Positions 50,054 to 59,168 of a DNA stretch of 64,000 bases are shown here, in pieces. The notes under the pieces were generated by a model that saw nothing but the letters and a program-made list of their open reading frames with translations, was not told where the DNA came from and searched no databases. Every line of letters begins with the position of its first letter. Position 1 is the first letter of the stretch. The stretch is from assembly GCA_046329495.1 (NCBI GenBank), contig JAXLUO010000002.1, positions 1 to 64,000 of the forward strand. The letters run 5' to 3'. This DNA comes from Bog-950 sp046329495. GTDB lineage: Bacteria; Bacteroidota; Bacteroidia; Chitinophagales; LD1. Position numbers and translations under genes: made by a program.

Positions 50054-50935
50054 TTATTTGCCCGATAGCAAAATAGCGCCTATGGAAAGCGCTGCAAAAA
50101 ATAGCCCGAGCAGGTTAATTTTTGATATTTTTTCACGAAACATAAGCACCCCTGCTATAGTGGCAAACGCCACGGTGCCCAAATTCATTACCGGGAACAG
50201 GACCGAACTGCCCCAGCTAACTGCAGCCAATGCTTTCAACAAAAACAGGAAGGAGAAATAATTGAAGATGCCCAATATTACACCGCCGATAATTGCCTTG
50301 AACGGCAACTTCATTTTAGCTGTAACCATACGAAAAGCCAGCCCCACTACGCCGGCAAAGGCCGCTGCTACAAACAAAAAAAAGGAGAAGCCTTCCATGC
50401 CATCGCTACTTACGTAACGCTTATTGGCAAATTGGGTAAGGCTATCGCATAAACCGCTTCCTAAAAAGGCAATAAACGGCAGTACCACCATCCATTTGCT
50501 GTGCTTATGCACTTCGTGGTCTTCTTTAATAGAGGAAAGAATAACCGCTACAAAGGCCAGTAAAATGCCTACCAGTTTTAGCCAGTTAAATTCCTCGCCG
50601 TAAATGGTAAACGCAAGTAATACCGGAAACACCAGGCCCAACTTCATTGCCACCGAGGCTGTGCTAACCCCAAAGCTTACCGTGGTTTTGCTAACCAGGT
50701 TAAAAACGGTAAAAAACAAGCTACCTAAAACAAGGGCTAACCACAACCAGTTCTGATGCAAAATGCTGCCATTTAGCACCGGCGTTTTATCGGGCAGAAA
50801 AAGGAAAGCACACACCGACGCGGAAACGTAATTAACCACAATAGCCTGAAACACCGGCACCTGTTTATGCTGGAACACCTTAAACATAAGCACCAGCACC
50901 GCCGAAAAAACTATAGTAAGTAAAAGATAAATCAT
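50054..50935 (-). CDS. EamA/DMT-family transporter
   Basis: A 293-residue inner-membrane protein with about ten hydrophobic helices in two homologous halves, as in drug/metabolite transporters ('LIVFSAVLVLMFKVFQHKQ'-like start, 'LFFTVFNLVSKTTVSFGVST', 'KLGLVFPVLLAFTIYGEEFN', 'GVLMFREKISKINLLGLFFA'). The second EamA repeat ends in the usual 'F.E.....l.G..li..G' helix. Substrate unknown. Its start overlaps the ribD stop by 4 bp, so the two are co-transcribed; a flavin or precursor substrate is possible but not shown. Confidence 0.85.
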   Translation of the reverse strand: MIYLLLTIVFSAVLVLMFKVFQHKQVPVFQAIVVNYVSASVCAFLFLPDKTPVLNGSILHQNWLWLALVLGSLFFTVFNLVSKTTVSFGVSTASVAMKLGLVFPVLLAFTIYGEEFNWLKLVGILLAFVAVILSSIKEDHEVHKHSKWMVVLPFIAFLGSGLCDSLTQFANKRYVSSDGMEGFSFFLFVAAAFAGVVGLAFRMVTAKMKLPFKAIIGGVILGIFNYFSFLFLLKALAAVSWGSSVLFPVMNLGTVAFATIAGVLMFREKISKINLLGLFFAALSIGAILLSGK

Positions 50936-51960
50936 GCTTGTTTATTAAGTAACACCTGCAGGCGGTCATCCCCTATCCTGCTTTCTTCTAAAAGCTGTCC
51001 GATTAATGGTAGCACTTGTTTGCCACTTCCCAATTTAACGGGTGAAGTAAAAATACGGGCTTCGTCCCACAGGCCTTTGCTTATAAAACTATTCAGCACC
51101 TGCGCACCTCCTTCAATAATCACCGAAGCTATACTGCGTTTATATAGTTGTTGCAGCACCTGTTGCTCCATAGCTGCAAAATCAATTTTCGCAAACTCCA
51201 CATTACCCTTCACTTCATCGCGCCCCGTATTTAATATAAGTGTGGGAGCTGCTTTATTAAATAGATGCAAATGTGGTGGCAATTTCAATTCTTTATCCAG
51301 CACTACACGCAGCGGCTGATTGCCCTGCCATAAGCGGGCCGTTAATTGAGGGTCATCAACCATGGCAGTGGTGGTGCCCACTAACACGGCCTGCTCCTCG
51401 GTTCGCCACTTATGCACTACCTGCTTACTTGCTTCGCCGGTTAACCAAACTTGTTTAGGTTGGATTGGGGCTATAAAGCCATCAGCGCTTTGCGCCCACT
51501 TTAAAATAATATAGGGCCGCAGCTTTCTGTGAAAGGTAAAAAAGCGCCTGTTTAAAAATTCGCAGGCATCAGGCAATATCCCTTCCGTTACTTCCACACC
51601 TGCTTTATGTAAGCGCTCCACACCTTTGCCTGCAACCAATGGGTTAGGGTCGGCACTGCCGATTACTACACGCTGTATTTTATTGGCAATAATTAAATCT
51701 GCACATGGTGGTGTTTTACCGTAATGCGAGCAAGGCTCCAGGTTAACATACAAGGTGCTTTGGGTCAGCAAACTTTTATCGGCTACGCTATTAATGGCAT
51801 TAACCTCGGCATGTGCCTGCCCGTATTGTTGATGGTAGCCCTCTCCTACTATTTGGCCGTTGTATACCACCACACTACCCACCATAGGGTTGGGTGCCAC
51901 TTTACCTAAACCTTTCAAGGCTAAATCAAGGCAGCGCTGCATGTAGGTATCGTGTACCAT
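50932..51960 (-). CDS. ribD: Bifunctional riboflavin biosynthesis deaminase/reductase
   Basis: A 342-residue two-domain enzyme. The N-terminal cytidine-deaminase-like domain has the zinc motifs 'GQAHAEVNAINSVADKSLLT' and 'VNLEPCSHYGKTPPCADLII'; the C-terminal reductase domain has 'RPYIILKWAQSADGFIAPIQ', 'WRTEEQAVLVGTTTAMVDDP' and 'SIASVIIEGGAQVLNSFI'. It carries out the second and third steps of riboflavin synthesis from GTP. No other rib gene is in the window. Followed by an EamA transporter with a 4-bp overlap. Confidence 0.95.
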   Translation of the reverse strand: MVHDTYMQRCLDLALKGLGKVAPNPMVGSVVVYNGQIVGEGYHQQYGQAHAEVNAINSVADKSLLTQSTLYVNLEPCSHYGKTPPCADLIIANKIQRVVIGSADPNPLVAGKGVERLHKAGVEVTEGILPDACEFLNRRFFTFHRKLRPYIILKWAQSADGFIAPIQPKQVWLTGEASKQVVHKWRTEEQAVLVGTTTAMVDDPQLTARLWQGNQPLRVVLDKELKLPPHLHLFNKAAPTLILNTGRDEVKGNVEFAKIDFAAMEQQVLQQLYKRSIASVIIEGGAQVLNSFISKGLWDEARIFTSPVKLGSGKQVLPLIGQLLEESRIGDDRLQVLLNKQA

Positions 51961-52011
51961 AACAAAGCAAGAATAGCAGTATTTTAAAAAAGGGGCGAAA
52001 TGCCCCAGATC

Positions 52012-52860
52012 TTAGAACTTTTGGTTCATGGCTTTCTTCACCCAATCTTTCTTGGCAAATTCCTTTGCCTTGTAGCGTAAAAAGAAGTTTGGTAAAAAAC
52101 GCTTGATATGAAATACCAATTTAGCCTGATAGGGATGCAACACATAAAACACGTTTTTACCCGCTTGCGTTAATACATAATCAGCAATTTCATCGGGCGA
52201 GTATTTAGCGCGCTGGATAATGTGCTGTCCAATGGCAGTGGCCTGTTTATCGCCGCGGTTAAACTGCATTACATTGCTGCGGAAAAAAGTAGGGCATACC
52301 ACGCTAACGGTTACACCAAAGCTATACAGTTCGGCATACAGGGTTTCCATCAACGATATAACAGCCGCCTTGGTAACATTATACATGCTCATGTTAGGCA
52401 TGTTAGCCAAACCTGCGGCACTGGCAATGCTGATGATGTGGCCGCTGCGTTGTTTCTTCATTACCTGCGTAGCAAAGTGCGAACCATAAATAACCGCCAT
52501 TTGATTAATGCCGGTAATCCACTCCCAGTTGTCCAACCCATATTCGCCAAACAAACCGCCATCGCCAACACCGGCGTTGTTGATTTGTAAATCCAACCCG
52601 CCCACCTTGCTTATATAATCATCAAAAGCTTTCTGGTATTCTTCGCGTTTGGCTACATCAAACTTATAGGTGTACGCTTTACCGCCGGCCTTTTCAATCA
52701 ATGCCTTCGATTCGGCCAGGCCTTCGTCTTTAATATCGGTAATACCTATCGTCCATCCATCAGCGGCCAATTTAAGGGCTAATGCACGGCCTAAGCCTCC
52801 GCCACCACCTGTTATAAATGCCCGCTTCTGCGGAAAACGTTCTGTAAACTTATAAGCCAT
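52012..52860 (-). CDS. Short-chain dehydrogenase/reductase
   Basis: A 282-residue classical SDR. The cofactor motif is 'RAFITGGGGGLGRALALKLA', the NNAG motif is 'GGLDLQINNAGVGDGGLFGE', the catalytic Ser is in 'GHIISIASAAGLANMPNMSM' and the YxxxK pair is in 'YNVTKAAVISLMETLYAELY'. An extended C-terminus with 'VLHPYQAKLVFHIKRFLPNF' suggests a membrane-associated lipid-type substrate, as seen in similar Bacteroidota SDRs. The GT2 gene lies 1 bp upstream, so both are translated from one message. Confidence 0.92.
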   Translation of the reverse strand: MAYKFTERFPQKRAFITGGGGGLGRALALKLAADGWTIGITDIKDEGLAESKALIEKAGGKAYTYKFDVAKREEYQKAFDDYISKVGGLDLQINNAGVGDGGLFGEYGLDNWEWITGINQMAVIYGSHFATQVMKKQRSGHIISIASAAGLANMPNMSMYNVTKAAVISLMETLYAELYSFGVTVSVVCPTFFRSNVMQFNRGDKQATAIGQHIIQRAKYSPDEIADYVLTQAGKNVFYVLHPYQAKLVFHIKRFLPNFFLRYKAKEFAKKDWVKKAMNQKF

Positions 52861-52861
52861 G

Positions 52862-53581
52862 TTAAAATATTGATCGGACGAATATCTTTAAAAAGTTGCC
52901 AAACTCCTGCAGTAAAATCTGCCAGTTCATTTTAGATAGCTGTACCCCCTGGCGCAGTGTAACCGGCACCTGTGCTATGCGCAGTTTTTTACGGGCACTC
53001 ATAAACACAAATTCCAGGTCAAACAAGTATCTATCAATCGTAGTAGCCAAAAACGCCTCTTTGCCTTTGGCATCAAAGCCTTTTAATCCGCACTGGGTAT
53101 CATCGGTTGGTATGCGCAACAGGGTGCGTATAAACCAACGTAATAGTTTACTTACCCTAACACGCGCCTGGGGCAAATGCGAATAATATTCGCTGTTGCG
53201 TATGCCCATGGCTACCTCGTTGCCTGCCAAAAGACTTTGATAAACAGCCACAAAACTTTCTTCGGTATAAGGAAAATCAACGTCGGTATAAATTACAAAT
53301 TCGCCCTGTGCCTGCTGCACCCCATACCGCAACGCATGGCCTTTGCCCTTGTTAAATTCATAACCGGTAATTTGTATGGCAGGTTCCTGACTAAAAAACC
53401 GGCGGGCCGAAGCCAAATCAAAGCTCCTGCTGCCATCGTTTACCAACAGTAGCTCCATTGGCACCAGCAACCTGTTTCTTATATCTCTAAAACTTTGTAA
53501 AACAATATGTTGCCAATCGCCCACGGGATTGTAACAGGGCAAAACAATACTTAGTTTTGGGGCGGCGGCCATTGCCGGCAA
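52862..53581 (-). CDS. Family 2 glycosyltransferase (dolichyl-phosphate-glucose/mannose type)
   Basis: A 239-residue GT-A fold transferase. 'KLSIVLPCYNPVGDWQHIVL', 'MELLLVNDGSRSFDLASARR', 'QITGYEFNKGKGHALRYGVQ' and 'QAQGEFVIYTDVDFPYTEES' give the nucleotide-sugar and DXD sites; 'DTQCGLKGFDAKGKEAFLAT' and 'RYLFDLEFVFMSARKKL' match the polyprenyl-phosphate sugar synthase group. No C-terminal membrane helices, unlike some relatives. It likely moves a sugar from a nucleotide to a lipid carrier. Two in-frame ATGs (residues 1 and 4) could start it. Confidence 0.9.
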   Translation of the reverse strand: MPAMAAAPKLSIVLPCYNPVGDWQHIVLQSFRDIRNRLLVPMELLLVNDGSRSFDLASARRFFSQEPAIQITGYEFNKGKGHALRYGVQQAQGEFVIYTDVDFPYTEESFVAVYQSLLAGNEVAMGIRNSEYYSHLPQARVRVSKLLRWFIRTLLRIPTDDTQCGLKGFDAKGKEAFLATTIDRYLFDLEFVFMSARKKLRIAQVPVTLRQGVQLSKMNWQILLQEFGNFLKIFVRSIF

Positions 53582-53656
53582 GTATAAGCATTTTAGCTTG
53601 CAGCAGTAGATTTGCCGATGAGGTGCGGGTACAGGGAAAAGGTAAGAAGGTTAGTA

Positions 53657-53686
53657 TTGGATTTTCAGCGGTTTCTGCTATATTTG
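53657..53686 (+). promoter_or_regulatory. Bacteroidota-type promoter of rpsP-rimM
   Basis: TTG at 53657-53659, a 19-bp spacer and TATATTTG at 53679-53686. The rpsP ATG is 61 bp downstream of the -7 box, leaving a leader of about 55 nt. Confidence 0.6.
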
Positions 53687-53747
53687 CGCTCCCTTTTAGA
53701 AAAAGAGGGGTTATTATTTCATCCAAACCTTAAATTAAATTTAAGAC

Positions 53748-54290
53748 ATGGCAGTTAAAATCAGACTTCAACGTCACGGTAGAGGCAAGCGTCCTTTTTA
53801 CCACATTGTAGCGGCTGACAGCCGTAGCCCACGCGATGGTCGTTACATCGAAAGACTGGGCGATTACAACCCACTTACCCGTCCGGCAGTAATCAACGTA
53901 AACGTTGACAAAGCCGTAGAATGGTTAGAAAAAGGTGCCGAAGTAACCAACACCGCTAAGGCAATCCTGAAGTACAAGGGCGTATTATTCAAAAAGCACC
54001 TGTTACGCGGCGTTAAGAAAAACGCCTTCAGCTTAGAAGAAGCTGAAAAGCGTTTTACGCAGTGGCTTGATGAGCACAAGAACCAGGTACTGGATCACCA
54101 GAAAAAACACCACAAGCATAAGGCTGAAATTGCTGCCAAGTTAATTGAGCAGGAACAGAAGAAAGCCAGCGACCGCGAAGCTAAGCGCGCTGCTGCCCTG
54201 GCTGCTAAGGCAGAATCAGAAACCGCTGCTACTGAAGCTCCGGCTGAAGAAGGCGCTGCTGAAGCTACTGAAACACCGGCCGAAAGCTAG
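53748..54290 (+). CDS. rpsP: 30S ribosomal protein S16 with long charged tail
   Basis: Small-subunit protein needed for 30S assembly. The core 'VKIRLQRHGRGKRPFYHIVA' and 'DSRSPRDGRYIERLGDYNPL' is standard for S16. The protein is 180 residues long, about twice the usual 80-90: the extra part is a Lys-rich helix ('DEHKNQVLDHQKKHHKHKAE') followed by an Ala/Glu-rich tail. Extended S16 proteins occur in Bacteroidota. rimM follows 9 bp downstream, as in the classic operon. Confidence 0.96.
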   Translation: MAVKIRLQRHGRGKRPFYHIVAADSRSPRDGRYIERLGDYNPLTRPAVINVNVDKAVEWLEKGAEVTNTAKAILKYKGVLFKKHLLRGVKKNAFSLEEAEKRFTQWLDEHKNQVLDHQKKHHKHKAEIAAKLIEQEQKKASDREAKRAAALAAKAESETAATEAPAEEGAAEATETPAES

Positions 54291-54299
54291 TAAACACCT

Positions 54300-54818
54300 A
54301 TGGCTGAAGAATATATTTCAGTCGGAAAACTTGGAAAGCCCCACGGAATCGGCGGGGCTTTCCGCTTTTTATTGCACCGCCAATTAAAAAGCAAAGCCAA
54401 ATTCCCTAAACATTTTTTGCTGCATATTAAGGGCAGCTACCTGCCCTGGTTTGTTGCCGAAGCAGAACTAACCGGCCTTGACGACGGGTTGGTAAAGTTT
54501 GAAGATATAACCACACCCGAAAAAGCGCGCATCTACAGCGGTTGCGAATTATTTCTTGCCGAAAAAGACGTTAATACTTACTTCCGTAAAGATGCCGAAG
54601 GGTATAGCTTTTTGAAAGGGTACCGGGTTAGTGAAGAAAGTGCCGGACTATTAGGCCCGCTGTTAGAAGTGGAAGAAACACCTGCTCAGTTGCTTATAAC
54701 CGTTGATTATGATGGGCGAGAGGTATTGATACCCCTGGTTGACGACTTTATAGTGGAGTTGAACAAGCGTAAGAAAACACTGTTGCTAAGCCTTCCCGAA
54801 GGTTTGCTGGACCTGTAA
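54300..54818 (+). CDS. rimM: Ribosome maturation factor RimM
   Basis: A 172-residue factor that helps assemble the 30S head around S19. 'EYISVGKLGKPHGIGGAFRF' is the N-terminal RimM motif; the PRC-barrel part carries 'EVLIPLVDDFIVELNKRKKT' and the C-terminal 'LLLSLPEGLLDL'. It lies 9 bp after rpsP. In most genomes trmD would come next; here trmD is 3.4 kb away behind a kinase gene and an opposite-strand gene. Confidence 0.95.
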   Translation: MAEEYISVGKLGKPHGIGGAFRFLLHRQLKSKAKFPKHFLLHIKGSYLPWFVAEAELTGLDDGLVKFEDITTPEKARIYSGCELFLAEKDVNTYFRKDAEGYSFLKGYRVSEESAGLLGPLLEVEETPAQLLITVDYDGREVLIPLVDDFIVELNKRKKTLLLSLPEGLLDL

Positions 54819-54917
54819 GCAGCAACCATTTACATATTACCTTTTTATCAACAATTGCGTTTGGTCAATAGCTTGTATTGGCTATTCCTATATCTTGCAT
54901 TTACTTACCCGCTATAC

Positions 54918-56366
54918 ATGGAACTCGGCCAGAATGAAATGCAGGCTGTACTAAACCGGATTACCGACGGCTTTATTGTGCTGGACGATAGTTTTAAGTA
55001 TGTGTATGCCAATAAACGCATTGGCGAAATAACCGGGCAGGACCCGGCCGCCCTAATAGGTAAATACGTTTGGGATGTTTTCCCGGAGGCCAAGGGGTCG
55101 GCTACTTACATAGCATTTAACGAAGCGTTTGAAAAGCAGCACTACGTTTATAATCTGGACCATTACGAGCCATTGGATCTTTGGCAGGAGAACCACATCT
55201 ATCCTTCGCCTGAAGGACTTACCGTTATTATTCGTGATATAAGCGAACAAAAAAGGGCAGAAAAAAAACTGCTGGAAAGCAGCAGGCAGGCACGGAATGT
55301 TTTTTTGCAAAATCCCCTGCCTATGTGGGTGCTTGATCTCCACGATTTCCGTTTTTTAGATGTAAACGAAGCTGCTTTGAAGTTGTATGGTTACACCCGC
55401 AGTGAGTTTATGGAGTTAACTGCCCTGGACATAAGACCTGAGGAAGAAAAGGAGCGATTTAAAAATCTGCCACGGCAACCCGCCACTACACCTACTGCTA
55501 TTGGTGTGTGGACCCACCTGAAAAAGGATGGCACCCCCATATTGGTAGAAATAAATGCTACCGATATGATTTATGAAAACAGGCCGGGCAGGTTGGTAAT
55601 GGTGCATGATGTAACAGAGCGCGAACAAACGCAACGCAACATTGCAGCCCTGAATGCCACGCTTGAAAGTCGCGTAACCGAACGCACCGCCGAACTGCAA
55701 CGCTCGAATGCGGAACTGGAAGCGTTAAGTTATACCATCTCGCACGACTTAAAATCGCCGTTGAGAGCCATTAACGGTTTAACCAGCATTTTGCTTGAAG
55801 AATACAGCAGCGATTGGCAAACTGAAGCAAAAGACTTGTTGCAGCATATCATCAGCAATGCCAACAACATGGGCTTACTGATACAGCACGTGCTCGATTT
55901 TGCCAAGCTTGGCAAAACGCCTTTAACCAGGGCAAATGTAAATATGCAGGAATTGGTTAGCCGTGTTATAGAACAGCTACAACCTAAAACCACAGGCACC
56001 TTTGAATTGTTGGAATTACCACCGGTTGAAGGCGATGCCACAACGCTGCAACAGGTTTGGCAGCATTTACTGGAGAATGCAGTTAAGTTCTCTGCACACA
56101 ATCCAAACGCACACATAACTATAGGCACCACCGTACAGGATAACGAACTTGTTTATTACGTGAAAGACAATGGTTCGGGCTTTGATATGGCCTACTCCAA
56201 CAAGTTGTTTGGTGTATTTCAGCGATTGCATAACCCACACGAGTTTACCGGTGCAGGTATTGGCCTGGCAACCGTTAAGCGCATTATCCAACGCCACCGT
56301 GGCCGCATTTGGGCACAGGGCGAAAAAGGCAAGGGCGCTACGTTTTATTTTACGTTGCCGGGGTAG
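54918..56366 (+). CDS. PAS-domain sensor histidine kinase (soluble)
   Basis: A 482-residue kinase. The ATG at 54918 (MELGQNEMQAVLNRITDGFI) is preferred; a TTG at 54855 would add a short hydrophobic leader that may be non-coding. Two PAS domains: 'FIVLDDSFKYVYANKRIGEI' and 'LPMWVLDLHDFRFLDVNEAA', then a coiled linker, the H-box 'LSYTISHDLKSPLRAINGLT' and an ATPase domain with 'QQVWQHLLENAVKFSAHN', 'YYVKDNGSGFDMAYSNKLFG' and 'GAGIGLATVKRIIQRHRGRI'. This pattern is of the phytochrome-like/Cph1 kinase group. Cytoplasmic, since there is no clear membrane segment in the preferred version. No response regulator is adjacent. Confidence 0.88.
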   Translation: MELGQNEMQAVLNRITDGFIVLDDSFKYVYANKRIGEITGQDPAALIGKYVWDVFPEAKGSATYIAFNEAFEKQHYVYNLDHYEPLDLWQENHIYPSPEGLTVIIRDISEQKRAEKKLLESSRQARNVFLQNPLPMWVLDLHDFRFLDVNEAALKLYGYTRSEFMELTALDIRPEEEKERFKNLPRQPATTPTAIGVWTHLKKDGTPILVEINATDMIYENRPGRLVMVHDVTEREQTQRNIAALNATLESRVTERTAELQRSNAELEALSYTISHDLKSPLRAINGLTSILLEEYSSDWQTEAKDLLQHIISNANNMGLLIQHVLDFAKLGKTPLTRANVNMQELVSRVIEQLQPKTTGTFELLELPPVEGDATTLQQVWQHLLENAVKFSAHNPNAHITIGTTVQDNELVYYVKDNGSGFDMAYSNKLFGVFQRLHNPHEFTGAGIGLATVKRIIQRHRGRIWAQGEKGKGATFYFTLPG

Positions 56367-56385
56367 CTGTTATATTAATAACTAA

Positions 56386-56544
56386 CGGAACTAAGTTCCT
56401 GTCAATACAAAGCACATTAGCGCTATGTTACTTAGTATGGCACGGAAGTAACTTCCGCGCGAGCGACAGGTACAAACGCATAAAGGCCGCGTTATGCGGC
56501 CTTTATGCGTTTATTAATAATTGCTGGCGCGGAACTTAGTTCCG
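56386..56544. repeat. Palindromic intergenic element (nested inverted repeats)
   Basis: A 14-bp arm CGGAACTAAGTTCC at 56386-56399 is matched exactly in reverse complement by GGAACTTAGTTCCG at 56531-56544. Each arm is nearly self-palindromic. Between them lie a further 'ggaagtaacttcc' palindrome and a perfect 17-bp stem. This looks like a REP/MITE-type folding unit of about 160 bp that fills the gap between the kinase gene and the convergent 56556 gene. Confidence 0.7.
56474..56512. terminator. Strong hairpin, possible bidirectional terminator
   Basis: AAACGCATAAAGGCCGC (56474-56490), loop GTTAT, then its exact reverse complement (56496-56512): a 17-bp perfect stem lying between convergent genes. 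It lacks a long T run, so termination is plausible but not certain. Confidence 0.5.
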
Positions 56545-56555
56545 TGCTTACCTGA

Positions 56556-58031
56556 TTAATCAACTACTTCCAAAATGCCAGCTTTATACTCTCTTCCTTC
56601 CACAATCAATATAATAAATTTATTAGGTGCTATTTGAAAAATACGATCAAGTGGAAGAAGGTAGCTATTTGAACCTATATTTATACGGTCTTCTTTTAGC
56701 AGTTTACCGTTTTCGTTAAATAAAGCAACCCGAAAATCGTTCCCAAAACCTTCTGTATTATTATAAAACATCAAAAAACGGTTGTCATCAATTCGGTAAT
56801 TGGCTATTCCTGTAGGTTCACTAAGTCCGGAGGTTAGATTACTGGCATGTACCGAATCAAAACGCACCTTCATATTTTTATCGAAACCCACCAATACCTT
56901 GTAATCGGAATGATAGTAAACATAAATATGCTCGCCCCTGGTAAGCATCACGTCATAATTCTCATCTGCAATCATCAACTTATTTCCGTTTGCCAGAGAA
57001 ATGAAATCAAATGCCTTTATGTTTTTTAATTTGCCTTTTTCCTGGATAATACTATCTTTTGTTTGGTCGCTATAATCCTGTATGGTTAGCGCCATTATTT
57101 TTCCACTGGCCGCATCAACTAATCCCCCGTAAATCCCCCGGTCATCACTACCCAAATAGGTGCTTTGATAAATACCTGCAATGGCAATGCGACCTTCCTC
57201 TTCATCAAACAAACCTGCGGACTGGGGAGCTTTACCTTCACCTAAATCAATCTCCGACTCCTTGAAGCCATCGGGCGATATAACAAACACCTTAAACTTA
57301 TAACCCAAAGCACGCGTTTTCTTATCATGCTCTGTTTGGTAAAGTTTTGCCGTCATTACAACCGTTCCATCGTTAAGCAACCGAACCCATTGTAACCACA
57401 ACTTATTATCGGGATAAGGCAGCTCTACTTCCTTAGCCCATTTAGCATTTAGCTTTTCATCAAATACGTTAAGTGACAATTTTGCCTTTCCGTTTTTCTC
57501 AACAATCCATCCTGAGTTAACCATCAACAGCAATGTTTGATCCGGATTTTGGAATACACCATTTGCATTGTTATTAATACTACTGCCAAAATGAGTTATA
57601 CCATCCCAGGCAATTCTCGTATTCTTTGCACTTGTGCTTGCTACCTTTTGGGGCTCTCCCTCAAAGTTGCCCTTATCGTCTAATTTCTGAAAATAGGTTT
57701 CAATGGTCTTTGTCTTTCTATCCTCATAAGTTAGGTCTGCATAGTGGTAATGTTTGGTCGCAACAAAAGTTGCAAGTTCTGCATCCTCGTTGTTTACCTT
57801 AAACTCCAGGCCTTTATTACTAACCAGTTGGTGTTGCATATTAAACCGTAGCATTTCGTGCTTCCTGTAAGGTTGTAAAAGCACATAATAGTCGGTAGCT
57901 GTAGCACCTATAAAGTCAACAACACCGAAAGCATCTGCCTTTTTATAATCAGGGCCCCATGTCATCTTAAATTCTTGTGCCATCATCACCAGCGGCAGCA
58001 TAGCCGCCATTACCATCATTAACTTTTTCAT
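56556..58031 (-). CDS. Exported Bacteroidota protein of unknown function
   Basis: A 491-residue protein starting at the ATG at 58031 (MKKLMMVMAAMLPLVMMAQ), which gives a clean signal peptide; a start at 58040 adds three residues. The mature part is beta-rich, with strands such as 'YYVLLQPYRKHEMLRFNMQH', 'KLWLQWVRLLNDGTVVMTAK' and 'GEHIYVYYHSDYKVLVGFDK' spaced like propeller blades. No sorting domain is evident at the C-terminus (ends 'KFIILIVEGREYKAGILEVVD'). Function unknown; periplasmic or outer-membrane location likely. It lies on the opposite strand inside the split ribosomal cluster. Confidence 0.7.
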   Translation of the reverse strand: MKKLMMVMAAMLPLVMMAQEFKMTWGPDYKKADAFGVVDFIGATATDYYVLLQPYRKHEMLRFNMQHQLVSNKGLEFKVNNEDAELATFVATKHYHYADLTYEDRKTKTIETYFQKLDDKGNFEGEPQKVASTSAKNTRIAWDGITHFGSSINNNANGVFQNPDQTLLLMVNSGWIVEKNGKAKLSLNVFDEKLNAKWAKEVELPYPDNKLWLQWVRLLNDGTVVMTAKLYQTEHDKKTRALGYKFKVFVISPDGFKESEIDLGEGKAPQSAGLFDEEEGRIAIAGIYQSTYLGSDDRGIYGGLVDAASGKIMALTIQDYSDQTKDSIIQEKGKLKNIKAFDFISLANGNKLMIADENYDVMLTRGEHIYVYYHSDYKVLVGFDKNMKVRFDSVHASNLTSGLSEPTGIANYRIDDNRFLMFYNNTEGFGNDFRVALFNENGKLLKEDRINIGSNSYLLPLDRIFQIAPNKFIILIVEGREYKAGILEVVD

Positions 58032-58271
58032 TTGGTTCAAATTAGTTGTTGCAAGAATATATTTTATTGCTGAACTTTTTACTCATTTCATCATGGTGGC
58101 AGCATCCCGATTCTATCACGTTATAGTTTAGCCGCTTCTATTGTATTCTACGGTTTGTATCGTTTCTGAAAACCTTTACAAGGTATTCCTACGGCCATCA
58201 TCAGTAGTAACAATTTTCACCCTTTTCTTCGTGGCTTTGTGTAAGCGGTATTCCCTTATCTTCGCCGCCTG

Positions 58272-58949
58272 ATGAGAATTGATGTAATATCCGTTTTGCC
58301 CGAATTGCTCGAAAGTCCCTTTAACCATAGCATACTGAAACGTGCAAAGGAAAAAGGCCTTTTGGAGATTAACCTGGTACACCTGCGCGACTTTAGCACC
58401 AACAAGCATAAAACCGTTGATGACTACCAGTATGGCGGGGGCGCCGGTATGGTAATGATGTGCGAACCAATTGCCAATTGTATCGACCACCTAAAAAGCC
58501 AGCGGAACTACGATGAGGTAATTTACCTGACCCCCGATGGCGAAACTCTGAACCAGAAAATTGCCAATACCCTCTCCTTAAAGCAGAACCTGATTATGCT
58601 TTGCGGGCATTACAAGGGTATTGATGAGCGGCTGCGCCAAACCTATATAACAAGGGAAATCTCCATCGGCGATTACGTATTAAGCGGCGGCGAACTGGCG
58701 GCGGCCGTGTTGGTGGATAGTATCGGCCGTTTGCTGCCCGGTGTGCTGAATGACGAAACCTCGGCCCTAACCGATTCTTTTCAGGACGGGCTCCTCTCCC
58801 CCCCGGTTTATACCCGTCCGGAGGATTTCCGGGGGCTGAAGGTGCCACCGGTGCTGTTGAGCGGCCATGAAAAAAATATCAACGAATGGCGGCACGAGCA
58901 GGCGCTGGAACGCACCAGAACGCGCCGCCCCGACCTGCTGAACGAATAG
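58272..58949 (+). CDS. trmD: tRNA (guanine37-N1)-methyltransferase
   Basis: A 225-residue SPOUT-fold, SAM-dependent enzyme that methylates G37 of tRNAs, preventing frameshifts. The trefoil-knot signatures are clear: 'MRIDVISVLPELLESPFNHS', 'YQYGGGAGMVMMCEPIANCI', 'LIMLCGHYKGIDERLRQTYI' and 'REISIGDYVLSGGELAAAVL'. Start and length are normal. A TATCTTCG sequence near 58256 may serve as a weak -7 element. rplS follows 219 bp downstream with its own promoter. Confidence 0.96.
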   Translation: MRIDVISVLPELLESPFNHSILKRAKEKGLLEINLVHLRDFSTNKHKTVDDYQYGGGAGMVMMCEPIANCIDHLKSQRNYDEVIYLTPDGETLNQKIANTLSLKQNLIMLCGHYKGIDERLRQTYITREISIGDYVLSGGELAAAVLVDSIGRLLPGVLNDETSALTDSFQDGLLSPPVYTRPEDFRGLKVPPVLLSGHEKNINEWRHEQALERTRTRRPDLLNE

Positions 58950-59099
58950 TTAAATTTCAAATTTGTAACCCATGATGGTATCCAGCCAAAAAATTGGCAT
59001 TGATTATCAATAGGTTGCAACGGGTTACAAAAATGCTTGCTACCCATTGCCCAAATGCTACCCATCCGAAAAAAATATACGCCCGGAAGGTTTGGGGTA

Positions 59100-59129
59100 T
59101 TGAGATTCTCAGTTTTATTCCTATTTTTG
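59100..59129 (+). promoter_or_regulatory. Bacteroidota-type promoter of rplS
   Basis: TTG at 59100-59102, a 19-bp spacer and TATTTTTG at 59122-59129, giving a leader of about 33 nt before the ATG at 59169. So rplS is independent of trmD here. Confidence 0.6.
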
Positions 59130-59168
59130 CCCACCTTTTAAGAAAAGTCCAACAAATAATAGAGCGTC

